Assembly (NCBI GenBank): GCA_913063155.1
Contig: CAJXYU010000010.1
Location: 60,920-124,919 of the forward strand
Reading direction: 5' to 3'
Length of the DNA: 64,000 bases
DNA from: an uncultured Desulfovibrio sp.
Lineage (GTDB): Bacteria > Desulfobacterota > Desulfovibrionia > Desulfovibrionales > Desulfovibrionaceae
A program made the translations under genes and the position numbers. The notes under the pieces were generated by a model. The model was not told where the DNA came from. It ran no database searches and saw nothing but the letters and a program-made list of their open reading frames with translations. Shown here one piece after another: positions 53,608-61,528 of this stretch; position 1 is the first letter of the stretch, and each line of letters starts with the position of its first letter.

Positions 53608-56289
53608 TTAGTCGTGTTGTTCGATGACTTTGCTGTGCTCCACCTTTTCATAGGAGTCCGTCCGTACGGACTCGCGGGCGAAGAACCAGTTGGGGGCCAT
53701 GGTGATGATGGCCGGCAGAACTACGAGGGTGAGCACTCCGGAAAGGAGCATGATGGAGGAGAGCAGCAGACTGGTGGTCTTGTACGGCACCAAGGAGGAC
53801 ACCAACAGCGGCAGGAAGCCGATGGAAATGACCAACACGTTGCGGCTGATGGCCCTGGCCGGTTCTTTGAATATTCTTGGCAGTGTTTCCTCCCATGAGC
53901 CGGTTTCCGCGTAGATGTTCCGGCAACGCTCCACGAAGTGGATGGCGAAGTCCACGGACATGCCCAGGGTGAGCACGCCGAGCACGGCCACCGGCATGTC
54001 GTAATCCTTCCCGATGATCCCGATGAATCCGTAGATGAGGGCGATGGTCATGGTCAGGGGAATCATGCACAGGAAGCCCCACTTGAACGATCTGAACAGG
54101 CAGACGACCATGACCAGGACTATGCCGAAGCTGCCCAGGAAAGAGCGGAGCATTCCCTGCACCATTTGGCTCTGCCAGGCTACGTTGATGTAGGTGAGCC
54201 CGGCCCAGCGCTGCGTGAGGTGCGCAGGGGGAGGATTGTTGCCGAAGAAGCTGTTCACGGCGCTTTCCACGGCTTCCATGACCTTGTTGTCGCCGCTGCT
54301 GAGCTGGAACATGGTGCAGGATTCGGTGTAGTCCGGGGTGACGAAGTGCCAGAGATCGTGCGGCCGGTGGCTTTGCTGGAACTGCATGTAGCACTCGCTC
54401 ACGCCCTGCAACTTGTTCGGCACGCGATAGTTGATCGGTTTGCCGTCGATAAGCTCCTGGTTGAGTTTGCTGACCACGTCGGCTGCGGAGACGCTCTTGC
54501 CCGCCAGCCCCAAAGCTGCAACTCGGTGTTGGAGATCCGCCACGTACTCGAGGACTTCCGGTTGTTTGAAAGGTTTGCGTTTTTCCTTTTCCAACTTGAA
54601 GAAATTGCTGAATTCTTCATAGGCGAAGTACTCGTCGTCGGAGTCGGACGCCTTGAGCCCCTGATCCGCAATGGCTACGGCCGAATCCAGGAAAGAAGGT
54701 TCCATGTCCGCCGAGGTCTGCACCACAAGGGTGCGGAGCAGTTTGTCGGCCAGTTTTTCCGCCTGAGGATTGTTGCCCAAGCTCCGGACAAGACGGTGGA
54801 ACCTGGTGAGGATGTCTCTTTTTTCGGCTTTGGAGAGGCTCTGGTCCTTGTCCCCTTCCAGAATGAGGTAGGCCGGATAGGTGCCGCTGAAGTGCTTGCG
54901 CAATGCCGTGTCCGCCTTGCGGATGGGATGGCTTTCCGCAAACCATTTCACCGGGTTGTCGTTGATTTGGATTTTGGTGATTCCCCAAACGGAGACGGCG
55001 ACCAGAATCATGAGCAGTCCGGCGATTGGTTTCGCATACTTGAAGGAGGCCTTTCCCGTGGCCGCCAAGGCCCTGGTCATGGGCGTGTCGCGGGTTTCCT
55101 GTTTCAGGGACATTCCGAAATTGTTGAATACTCTTTTGGGGAGCGCCATGATGAAGGCGGGGACGAACATGACGGTCATGAGCCAGGCCACCATGATTCC
55201 TGCGCCCACGAAGACGCCGAACACCTGGACCGGGGGGATGGGTGTCAGAGCCAGCGAAATGAACCCGGCCGCAGAGGTCAGGGAGGTGTAGAGCATGGGC
55301 ATGAAAAGTTTCCCCAGAACTTCGCGGACGGTTTTGTCCCGGCCTTTTTCCGCTGTATAGGAGTCGAAGAATTCCGAGAGGATGTGTATGGAGTCCACCA
55401 CGGCGATGGACATGAGGAAGACCGGTATCATGGAACTCATGATGTGGACTTCGTATCCCATGCCGATCATGGTTCCCATGGTGGTGACCACCGTGAACGC
55501 GGCGATGAGCATGGGGAGAACGGTCAGGGACAACTTGCGGAAAAAGAAGAACAACAGCAGGAAGATGGTTCCCATGGCCAGCGGGGAGGAGACCATCATC
55601 TCGGAGAACATTTCAATGCCGATGGCGTCCTGCGCAACGGGCAGGCCGGTGATGTGGATCTCGTCATCGCCGCCGAGTTCCTTCATCTTGGCTGTCATGG
55701 CCTTGTAAACCTTGTAGCTCAGCAGTTTGTCCGTGAGCGGCAGGTACAGGCAGAGAGCCTTTCCGTCCTCCGAGGCCATACGGCCGGCAAGCATGGGGTT
55801 GGCCATGATCTTCTCTCTGACCTGCATGGCCTCGTACCGTGTTTTGGGTGGCGAGGGCATGAGCCAGTCAAAGGATATCCGCCCCGGTCCGTCCTGGCTG
55901 ATGTGCTCCACCTCGGATGGGGCTGTCATGTCCACGCTGATGACGCCGCCGGTTTTGGCAGGGTTTTTCTTGTCTTCCCAGCGTAGGGTTTTGGCGTATT
56001 GGGCCAACTGGTAGGCGCAGGTCAGTGTTTCCGGATTGAACACACCGTCCGGGTGCTTTTCGTTGACAATGCCCAGTACCAGGATTTCCGACAAAGCGAA
56101 GGTTTTCTTGGTCTGGTTGTGGAAGAGTCTGGTCGGTTCGTCCGCCGGGAGCATGTGTTCGGGGTCAGTGTCGATTTTCACCTGGGGAAAGAAGGCTCCG
56201 GCGCACACTGTCAGCAATAATACAAGAAGGATGGTTGTTTCGTAGTGATGGATGGCGAAGTTCACCATACCGCTTCGTATTATTTTCAT
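53608..56289 (-). CDS. RND-superfamily (MMPL-type) exporter
   Basis: An 893-residue membrane transporter starting at the ATG at 56289 behind AGGAGG; the frame open to 56436 covers the operator region and is not coding. A single N-terminal helix precedes a periplasmic domain, then five to six clustered helices (about 225-400, including LPMLIAAFTVVTTMGTMIGM and MSIAVVDSIHILSEFFDS), a second loop and a matching helix cluster near the C-terminus (VLGVLTLGMSVDFAIHFVERC). The Asp in the two transmembrane motifs (VVDSIH and SVDFAIH) is the proton relay. Length and layout fit the predicted exporters that partner LolA-like and barrel proteins. Cargo unknown. Confidence 0.92.
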   Translation of the reverse strand: MKIIRSGMVNFAIHHYETTILLVLLLTVCAGAFFPQVKIDTDPEHMLPADEPTRLFHNQTKKTFALSEILVLGIVNEKHPDGVFNPETLTCAYQLAQYAKTLRWEDKKNPAKTGGVISVDMTAPSEVEHISQDGPGRISFDWLMPSPPKTRYEAMQVREKIMANPMLAGRMASEDGKALCLYLPLTDKLLSYKVYKAMTAKMKELGGDDEIHITGLPVAQDAIGIEMFSEMMVSSPLAMGTIFLLLFFFFRKLSLTVLPMLIAAFTVVTTMGTMIGMGYEVHIMSSMIPVFLMSIAVVDSIHILSEFFDSYTAEKGRDKTVREVLGKLFMPMLYTSLTSAAGFISLALTPIPPVQVFGVFVGAGIMVAWLMTVMFVPAFIMALPKRVFNNFGMSLKQETRDTPMTRALAATGKASFKYAKPIAGLLMILVAVSVWGITKIQINDNPVKWFAESHPIRKADTALRKHFSGTYPAYLILEGDKDQSLSKAEKRDILTRFHRLVRSLGNNPQAEKLADKLLRTLVVQTSADMEPSFLDSAVAIADQGLKASDSDDEYFAYEEFSNFFKLEKEKRKPFKQPEVLEYVADLQHRVAALGLAGKSVSAADVVSKLNQELIDGKPINYRVPNKLQGVSECYMQFQQSHRPHDLWHFVTPDYTESCTMFQLSSGDNKVMEAVESAVNSFFGNNPPPAHLTQRWAGLTYINVAWQSQMVQGMLRSFLGSFGIVLVMVVCLFRSFKWGFLCMIPLTMTIALIYGFIGIIGKDYDMPVAVLGVLTLGMSVDFAIHFVERCRNIYAETGSWEETLPRIFKEPARAISRNVLVISIGFLPLLVSSLVPYKTTSLLLSSIMLLSGVLTLVVLPAIITMAPNWFFARESVRTDSYEKVEHSKVIEQHD

Positions 56290-56358
56290 GAATTCCTCCT
56301 CTCGAAAAATTGGGGGCGCAGTGACTTCGGCGGCAGGCCGAAGAATGCCCCTTACTAT

Positions 56359-56380
56359 GGTAAAGCTTCTAAACCTTATT
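56359..56380. promoter_or_regulatory. MarR-type half-palindrome before the RND operon
   Basis: GGTAAAGCTTC followed by TAAACCTTATT resembles the sites at 50805-50831 and 50889-50915, including the five-base spacer before TAAACC. It lies 70 bases before the RND start and could link the exporter to the MarR regulator. Confidence 0.55.
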
Positions 56381-56451
56381 CCGATTAAAAAAGCGAACTG
56401 CGGTCGCTGGTTTTCCCCATGGCAACGCGTGTTCATGGGGCCGTCGATTTC

Positions 56452-56471
56452 GGTATACGACTGCGTATACC
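56452..56471. promoter_or_regulatory. TetR operator candidate 1
   Basis: GGTATACG (56452-56459) is perfectly inverted at 56464-56471 around ACTG. It lies between the divergent RND and TetR genes, the normal place for a self-regulated TetR site. Confidence 0.7.
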
Positions 56472-56484
56472 TCTGGTCAAGTAA

Positions 56485-56508
56485 AAAGTATACGTTATCG
56501 TTTACTTT
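56485..56508. promoter_or_regulatory. TetR operator candidate 2
   Basis: AAAGTATACG (56485-56494) is inverted with one mismatch at 56499-56508 (CGTTTACTTT) around TTAT. The centre is 35 bases from that of candidate 1, and the TATACG-N4-CG core is the same. Confidence 0.65.
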
Positions 56509-56635
56509 TGAATAGGGGTACGGTATTGCTTTGGAATAAATAGTTTAATTTTGGAAAAGTTGTGTTGAGACGGTTGGATGTGTACATATTTATGCTGTAA
56601 ATCCTTCGAGAAAAGAAAATACAAGGATATCGAAT

Positions 56636-57244
56636 TTGGAAAAGATGACGAAAAAACAGCAAGATATCATTCTGGCGGCGTGTCGGGAGTTCGAGGTCCA
56701 CGGATTCGCCGGGACCGGCATGGAGCAGATCGCGGATGCGGCCAAGGTCTCCAAGCGCACTCTCTACAAGTATTACAACTGCAAGGAAGCCGTATTCTCG
56801 GCCATCATCAGCTACCTGCATCAAAACGATAATTTTCGGGAGTGGCCGGAATACGATGCTCGCGTACCGGTACGCGAGCAGCTTGAGGCGGTCATTCGCG
56901 CCATGCTGACCCACTTGAACCGTGTAGAGCACATCCGTTTGGCCAGGATCGTCATTTCGGGAGTGGCCGGCAAACCGGAGTTGGGCGAGATTCTGGTTCA
57001 GGCCGTCGACTTTTCGGCCAAGCCCCCGTTTCGCTGGATCAAAGCGGCCATGGAAGACGGCCAACTGCGCAATGGAGATCCGGGCAAAGCGTTGTTTTAT
57101 CTGGTCGGGTTGGTAAGGACCGTTGCCCTGTGGCCCCGTCTGATGTTCTGCGCCACGCCGCTTTCAGAGCGGGAGTTGGTTGGCGCCGCCACGGAATGTG
57201 CTGATTTTTTCCTGGCGTACTATTTGGCAGCTTCATGTCGGTGA
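56636..57244 (+). CDS. TetR/AcrR-family repressor
   Basis: A 202-residue regulator. The helix-turn-helix reads ILAACREFEVHGFAGTGMEQ then IADAAKVSKRTLYKYYNCKE, a textbook TetR N-terminus. The remaining helices form the ligand and dimer domain (AVIRAMLTHLNRVEHIRLAR and so on). I take the TTG at 56636, which has AAGGA eight bases upstream; an ATG at 56645 would remove three residues. It diverges from the RND operon across two matching palindromes, so it most likely represses the exporter and itself until an exported compound binds. Confidence 0.9.
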   Translation: MEKMTKKQQDIILAACREFEVHGFAGTGMEQIADAAKVSKRTLYKYYNCKEAVFSAIISYLHQNDNFREWPEYDARVPVREQLEAVIRAMLTHLNRVEHIRLARIVISGVAGKPELGEILVQAVDFSAKPPFRWIKAAMEDGQLRNGDPGKALFYLVGLVRTVALWPRLMFCATPLSERELVGAATECADFFLAYYLAASCR

Positions 57245-57553
57245 CGCCTTCCCTTGGGAACCAGGTATGTCCTAATTGGTTTGATTTTTTAAGACTTCAT
57301 GCATGCCAGCAGATAAAGGGCCACCAATTTGGGTGGTCTTTTATCTGCCGGCGGGAGTGTAAAGGAGGTGAGCCTGCCTGTGAGAATCAACCTACGCACT
57401 GAGTTTGGAGTCATTGGTTTATTTTGTGTATTGGTAGTTATATCAATAATATAGCTGCTAGTTTGATACCGTTTTGATTCTTTTAGCTGCGGTTTCTCAG
57501 TGTGCCAAATTGTATCAAGGGTGAAGCCGATATGGATTTATCTGCTCCCAAGG
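57245..57553. other. 309-bp convergent spacer between TetR and HlyD genes
   Basis: No gene is seen. The spacer holds the long terminator palindrome (57305-57352) and most of dispersed-element copy C, which continues into the last codons of the HlyD gene. Confidence 0.7.
57305..57352. terminator. Long bidirectional terminator palindrome
   Basis: GCCAGCAGATAAA (57305-57317) pairs, with one mismatch, with TTTATCTGCCGGC (57340-57352), and an inner CCACC/GGTGG stem (57321-57325 with 57332-57336) caps it. Both strands carry T-rich runs within it. It serves the convergent TetR and HlyD transcripts. Confidence 0.8.
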
Positions 57554-57590
57554 TTACCGTTCCCGGAACGATTGCTCCAGTGACAGGTAG
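57320..57590. repeat. Dispersed element, copy C, joined to the HlyD 3' end
   Basis: The fullest of three copies. It runs from the terminator through GCCTGCCTGTGAGAATCA (57372-57389), CACTGAGTTTGG (57397-57408) and the stem TTGATAC (57463-57469)/GTATCAA (57512-57518) into the last codons of the type I adaptor. Copies A (36745-36945) and B (45205-45445) follow the same order. Confidence 0.6.
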
Positions 57591-58891
57591 ATGGGTTTGA
57601 GGAAATAGCCGATCAATGTTTTGTCGCCGGTCTTGATGTCCGCCTGTACTGTCATGCCCGGCAGGATGAGGTGCTTATTGGTTCCTTTGGTCAGATGGTC
57701 GCTTTTCAGGGTGACAATGCCTTCGTAATAGACCCGGCCATCTTCATCCACGATGGTGGTGGGTGAGATATCCGTGAGTACGCCCGTGGCTCCGCCGTAT
57801 CGCGAATAATCATATGCCGTGAGTTTGACCGTGGCAGACTGGCCTATCTGCACATGCCCCACGTCGCGCGAGGATATCCTCACCTCGGCCACAAGCTTCT
57901 TGCCCATGGGCACCAACTCCAGCACGGTTTCTCCCGGCTTGATCACTTCGCCTGGGGAATTGACCTGGAGGTTGTGCACCACGCCGTCCTCCGGGGCCCT
58001 GATGGAAAGCTGGGATACATCCATGCGGAATCGTTTGATGACTTCCTGGATTTCCGAGGCCTCGGTCTCAACCGTGGCCAGTTCATCCATCCATTCCTCC
58101 ATGGCGTCTTCCCGCAGTTTGATGAGCCTGTTTTTGCTTTCCGTGAGCTTTTCGTTTACTTGGATGCGGCGCACCGGTATTTGGTTCAAGTATTCCTGTA
58201 CCTGCAGGAAATGGCGCTTGATGCCGAAAAACTCCGTTTTGCCCACCAACTCCCTTTCGAACAGGGCCGCATAGGTTTCGTATTCCTCCCGGGTCAGCTC
58301 ATACTGCTCCTGCAATGTCTTCTCTCGGCCGGACAGCTCCTTAAGTTCGGCCTGGTACTGTTTGATCTGGTTGGTGAGGATGGCTTTGGTCACGTTCATG
58401 GATTCGATCTTCTGAGCGTGAAGGCGCGCTTGCTGGGCTGCCAATTCCGTATACCTTTCCTCCACCTTGGAATAATCAGGCGTCCGATCGTTTATGTGGG
58501 CCTGGAGCCGTTCCTTGCGTAGGGTCAGAGACGCTTGCCGGGCGCGGTACTGATCCAAGTTGGAAACCGAAACCGTCGGGTCCATGGAGACGAGTTCCTG
58601 TCCTTTCTGCACAGCCTGGCCTTCCTGTACCAGGATCTGCGAGATCACACCGCCGTCTTCACTCTGGATGCGTTTGACGCGCCCCGAAGGGATGATTTTG
58701 CCGTTGGCGATGGAAATCTCGTCTATACGCGTCAGGGACGCCCAGACTATGAAGGCAACGATGACTAGTATAAGGGTGAAGATTACCGACCTGACCAGAC
58801 GAGGGACTCCGGTTTCCTCCAAAAGCAGGGCCTGGGAGAGGTGCAGGGAATCCTTGCGGCTGACTCGTATTTTTCCATTGTTTTTTTTCAT
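57554..58891 (-). CDS. Type I secretion periplasmic adaptor (HlyD/LapC type)
   Basis: A 445-residue membrane fusion protein from the ATG at 58891, which has AAGGA upstream and lies 13 bases after the ABC stop; the frame open to 58969 overlaps the ABC gene. A single helix (VRSVIFTLILVIVAFIVWA, about 32-50) follows a short cytosolic tail. Then come a lipoyl half (ISIANGKIIPSGRVKRIQSE), a long coiled coil (about 120-300) and the family-typical end with VRISSRDVGHVQIGQSATVK, LKAYDYSRYGG-like region and GYFLKPIYLSLEQSF. It connects the inner-membrane ABC pair to a TolC-type duct. No TolC gene is adjacent, so the one at 8136-9842 or another elsewhere may be used. Confidence 0.93.
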   Translation of the reverse strand: MKKNNGKIRVSRKDSLHLSQALLLEETGVPRLVRSVIFTLILVIVAFIVWASLTRIDEISIANGKIIPSGRVKRIQSEDGGVISQILVQEGQAVQKGQELVSMDPTVSVSNLDQYRARQASLTLRKERLQAHINDRTPDYSKVEERYTELAAQQARLHAQKIESMNVTKAILTNQIKQYQAELKELSGREKTLQEQYELTREEYETYAALFERELVGKTEFFGIKRHFLQVQEYLNQIPVRRIQVNEKLTESKNRLIKLREDAMEEWMDELATVETEASEIQEVIKRFRMDVSQLSIRAPEDGVVHNLQVNSPGEVIKPGETVLELVPMGKKLVAEVRISSRDVGHVQIGQSATVKLTAYDYSRYGGATGVLTDISPTTIVDEDGRVYYEGIVTLKSDHLTKGTNKHLILPGMTVQADIKTGDKTLIGYFLKPIYLSLEQSFRER

Positions 58892-58904
58892 GGCGGTATC
58901 CTTG

Positions 58905-61016
58905 TCAGCATTGGTATTCTTCGGGCAGGTGAGGGAGTACGTCCCCGGCCCTTCCGAACATGCGTACACGGCCCTTTTCCATCCAGAGCACCTTGTCGGC
59001 TTTCTTGAGGTAGGGTCCGTGGTTGGTAACCATGATGGTGGTTGTTCTACCCCGTAGCTCCTCCAGCATGTCGAGCATGATTTCCCGGTCCTCGAATTCC
59101 GGTCGCTCCATGACCTCGTCCAGCAGCAGGAGCGGGGCCGGCCGGATGAAGGTGCGGGCCAGACTGAGTCTTTTGAGGAAAGTCAGGGGCATTTTTTTGA
59201 GCTGGTAGTCGCCGATGCGGGTGTTCAGCTTGTCGGGCAAGGCCTCGACATCGTCCAGCACTCCGGCCCGCACGCATGCATCGCGCACTTCGCCGTCCGG
59301 GGCCAACGGGTTGGTCAGGCGCAGATTCTGGGCGATGGTGCCATAGAAAAATTGCGGGGTCTGCGGGGCGTATCCTATGGAACGACGCAGGGAAAGCGGG
59401 TCCATTTGGCGCAGGTTGGTGTGATCCAGGGTGATCCTGCCCGCCTGGGGCCGGTAGAGGCCCAGAATGAGTTTGAGTATGGTGGATTTGCCCGCGCCGT
59501 CGTGTCCTGCGATGGCCAGCACCTCGCCGTGGAAGACCGAGAAGCTGACGCCAAGCAGAGCCGGATGGGCGTCACTCATATAGCGGATGGAGACCTGGGA
59601 AAAGGTGACATCACCTTTCAGTTGCTTATTGAGGGTAAGAAGCGATTCCGTGTATTGCTCAATGTCCAGGTTCATAAGCCGGTCCACCTGGCCGATGCTC
59701 TTGTTGATGCGTTCCACCTGGAGCATGACCACGAAACCGGAACGCAGTGGGGCAAGGATGCGCCAGACCAGGATCATGCAGGCCACCAGTGCGCCCATAC
59801 TCATTTCCTTTGCCAGTACGTTATTCACGGAAACGGCTATGGTGGAAATACCCGCCCCCATGATGAAGGTGTTGGTCAGCACATTGATCTGGGAGGCGAG
59901 CTGAGAAGCGCGGTAGGAGTTGGCCGCGCATTCCGCGGACAACTGTCGATAGCGGGCTTCCCACTTGACCGGTGTGCTGGTGTGCTTGATGGCCCGCATT
60001 TTGGTCAGCATTTCCATGACCAGTTCCTGCCGAGTCGCGCCCGCTTTGGCCACCTGCTCATTGGCCCGCTTGACCAGGGGCATGTATATGACCGCCATGA
60101 CGCCGAACAGGGCGATGGCCGTCAGGGGCACGATGATCACGGAACCGCCCAAGGCCCACATGCCCAGCACCAGCAAAAGGATGAAGGGGATATCCAGCAA
60201 AGCCACGAATGCCTGGCCAGCGAAAAAATCCCGCACCGTGTCGAAGTCCTTGATTCGAGAAGCCTGCGCCCCGATGGAGGCGGACTCGGTATAGGCGGGA
60301 GGCAGGTACAGGATTCGCCGAAAAACCTCGTTGCCCACGATATTGCCCAGCCTCGCACCGATGAAGCTGAGGATTCCAGAACGGATCAGCCGCAGACCGA
60401 AGTCGCTCAGGATGAAGACCAACACGCCGATCACGATGTAGGCCAGGGTGCGGTTGTTGTTGAAAAACGGCATTTGGTCGTAGATGGTCATGACGAAGAG
60501 CGGCATGGACAGCGCCAGTACGCTCAAAAGGAAGGAAATGAGCAGGCCGTGTCGCAGGGTCTTGGCAAAGCGGGCCAAGACCTTACGGAACCAGCCGGGC
60601 TGGGGGTGGTACAGGGAGTGCCCGCGTGAGTCCACCTGGGTGAAGAAGAAGGCTGTTCCCGTGCGGGTGTCCGGGTCAATCTCCCTGTAAGCCTTGGTGT
60701 CCGAATCAAAGGCCAGCAGGCTGGCACCGTCGCTTTTGACCAGCACCAAAGCGTGTCCGTCCGCATCGATGAACAAGCAGGGCAACATGCGCGGGTCCAA
60801 GGTCCGCATGTTTGTTTCCAGGGAACGGCTGCCGAACTTGAGGTTGGCCATGACGTTCAGCAGGTCCGAAAGATCAACGGCTCCTGTCAAGTGCGGCATT
60901 GCTTCGGCTAGGTGCATGTCGCTTCCCCGCCAACCCAGTGCGTCGAGCAGGGGCGGGATGCAGGGCGCAAGCCCGCCCGGCATGACGAATGCTGATGCTG
61001 TTGCCGCCTGCTGCAT
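58905..61016 (-). CDS. Type I secretion ABC subunit with C39-like domain and the canonical nucleotide site
   Basis: A 703-residue ABC exporter; the ATG at 61016 overlaps the hemerythrin stop as TAATG, so I prefer it to the open frame at 61094. The first roughly 130 residues resemble a C39-like domain without a catalytic triad (VLVLVKSDGASLLAF-type strands), a substrate-binding domain in type I systems. Six membrane helices follow (about 155-440). The nucleotide domain has Walker A GHDGAGKST, a Q-loop (YAPQTPQFF), Walker B LLLLDEVME and the H-loop VTNHGPYL intact. The signature is degenerate (PLTFLKRLSLARTF in place of LSGGQ). This pairs with the partner at 61519-63213, which has the opposite defects. 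Confidence 0.92.
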   Translation of the reverse strand: MQQAATASAFVMPGGLAPCIPPLLDALGWRGSDMHLAEAMPHLTGAVDLSDLLNVMANLKFGSRSLETNMRTLDPRMLPCLFIDADGHALVLVKSDGASLLAFDSDTKAYREIDPDTRTGTAFFFTQVDSRGHSLYHPQPGWFRKVLARFAKTLRHGLLISFLLSVLALSMPLFVMTIYDQMPFFNNNRTLAYIVIGVLVFILSDFGLRLIRSGILSFIGARLGNIVGNEVFRRILYLPPAYTESASIGAQASRIKDFDTVRDFFAGQAFVALLDIPFILLLVLGMWALGGSVIIVPLTAIALFGVMAVIYMPLVKRANEQVAKAGATRQELVMEMLTKMRAIKHTSTPVKWEARYRQLSAECAANSYRASQLASQINVLTNTFIMGAGISTIAVSVNNVLAKEMSMGALVACMILVWRILAPLRSGFVVMLQVERINKSIGQVDRLMNLDIEQYTESLLTLNKQLKGDVTFSQVSIRYMSDAHPALLGVSFSVFHGEVLAIAGHDGAGKSTILKLILGLYRPQAGRITLDHTNLRQMDPLSLRRSIGYAPQTPQFFYGTIAQNLRLTNPLAPDGEVRDACVRAGVLDDVEALPDKLNTRIGDYQLKKMPLTFLKRLSLARTFIRPAPLLLLDEVMERPEFEDREIMLDMLEELRGRTTTIMVTNHGPYLKKADKVLWMEKGRVRMFGRAGDVLPHLPEEYQC

Positions 61017-61528
61017 TATTTCACCAACCGCATGGTTTCGGTTTTGCCGAGTACGAATGTTTTGTAGTCTACCACGTTGATGTGGTTGACCCACCAGTCC
61101 AGAATGGAAAGTTTCAGGCCTGAGACCATCTGGAGCCTGCCCTGTTTGAAGTTGTCGTAATGCTCCTCGATCATGCCCAGGAACATGCCGTGCTGTTCCA
61201 GGTGTTGGCCCAGCATGGGGCTTTTCATGGAGCGCATGATGCGCTCTTCGCGTTGGAAGTGGATATGCGCATAGTCCAGCAGCTGCCTGAAGATGTCGTT
61301 GCCTTTGTGCAGGTTTTCAAAGGATGCGTCCCGGTTGCTCAGGGCCTGGATGATCAGGTTCAGGTCCAAGGCATACTGAGTGAACTTGCGGTGGTCCTCG
61401 TCCACGGCGTGGATGCCGATAATACGTACGATGCCGGCCACGTCGTCCCAGACGCGGGCGGATTGAAGCACCCATCTGGTCCAGGCCAGCTCTTTTCTGG
61501 ATGTGGTGCCTTGCTGGGTTAAAAGCAT
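61016..61528 (-). CDS. Hemerythrin-like metal-binding protein in the type I operon
   Basis: A 170-residue helical protein with the hemerythrin diiron ligands: an N-terminal IHAVDEDHRKF, then HFQREERI, HLEQHGMFLG and a C-terminal HINVVDYKTF. These give His-x3-Glu, His-x3/4-His and His-x4-Asp in the right order, so O2 or NO binding is plausible. Length exceeds single-domain bacteriohemerythrins by about 35 residues, mainly an N-terminal Arg/Trp-rich segment. It overlaps the ABC partner upstream by ten bases and couples as TAATG to the ABC gene downstream, so it is made in step with the transporter. No signal peptide is present, so it acts in the cytosol. Confidence 0.9.
   Translation of the reverse strand: MLLTQQGTTSRKELAWTRWVLQSARVWDDVAGIVRIIGIHAVDEDHRKFTQYALDLNLIIQALSNRDASFENLHKGNDIFRQLLDYAHIHFQREERIMRSMKSPMLGQHLEQHGMFLGMIEEHYDNFKQGRLQMVSGLKLSILDWWVNHINVVDYKTFVLGKTETMRLVK

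Larger units (their letters stand above)
56290..56635. other. 346-bp divergent regulatory region RND/TetR
   Basis: No gene is present. It contains a MarR-like site (56359-56380) and two palindromes with the shared architecture TACG-N4-CGTA (56452-56471 and 56485-56508), then AT-rich DNA up to the TetR start. Confidence 0.75.

Noticed and set aside
53938..55986. A 682-codon plus-strand frame
   Set aside because: Antisense to the RND exporter; the translated sequence is a His/Glu/Asp-rich shadow with no fold signature.
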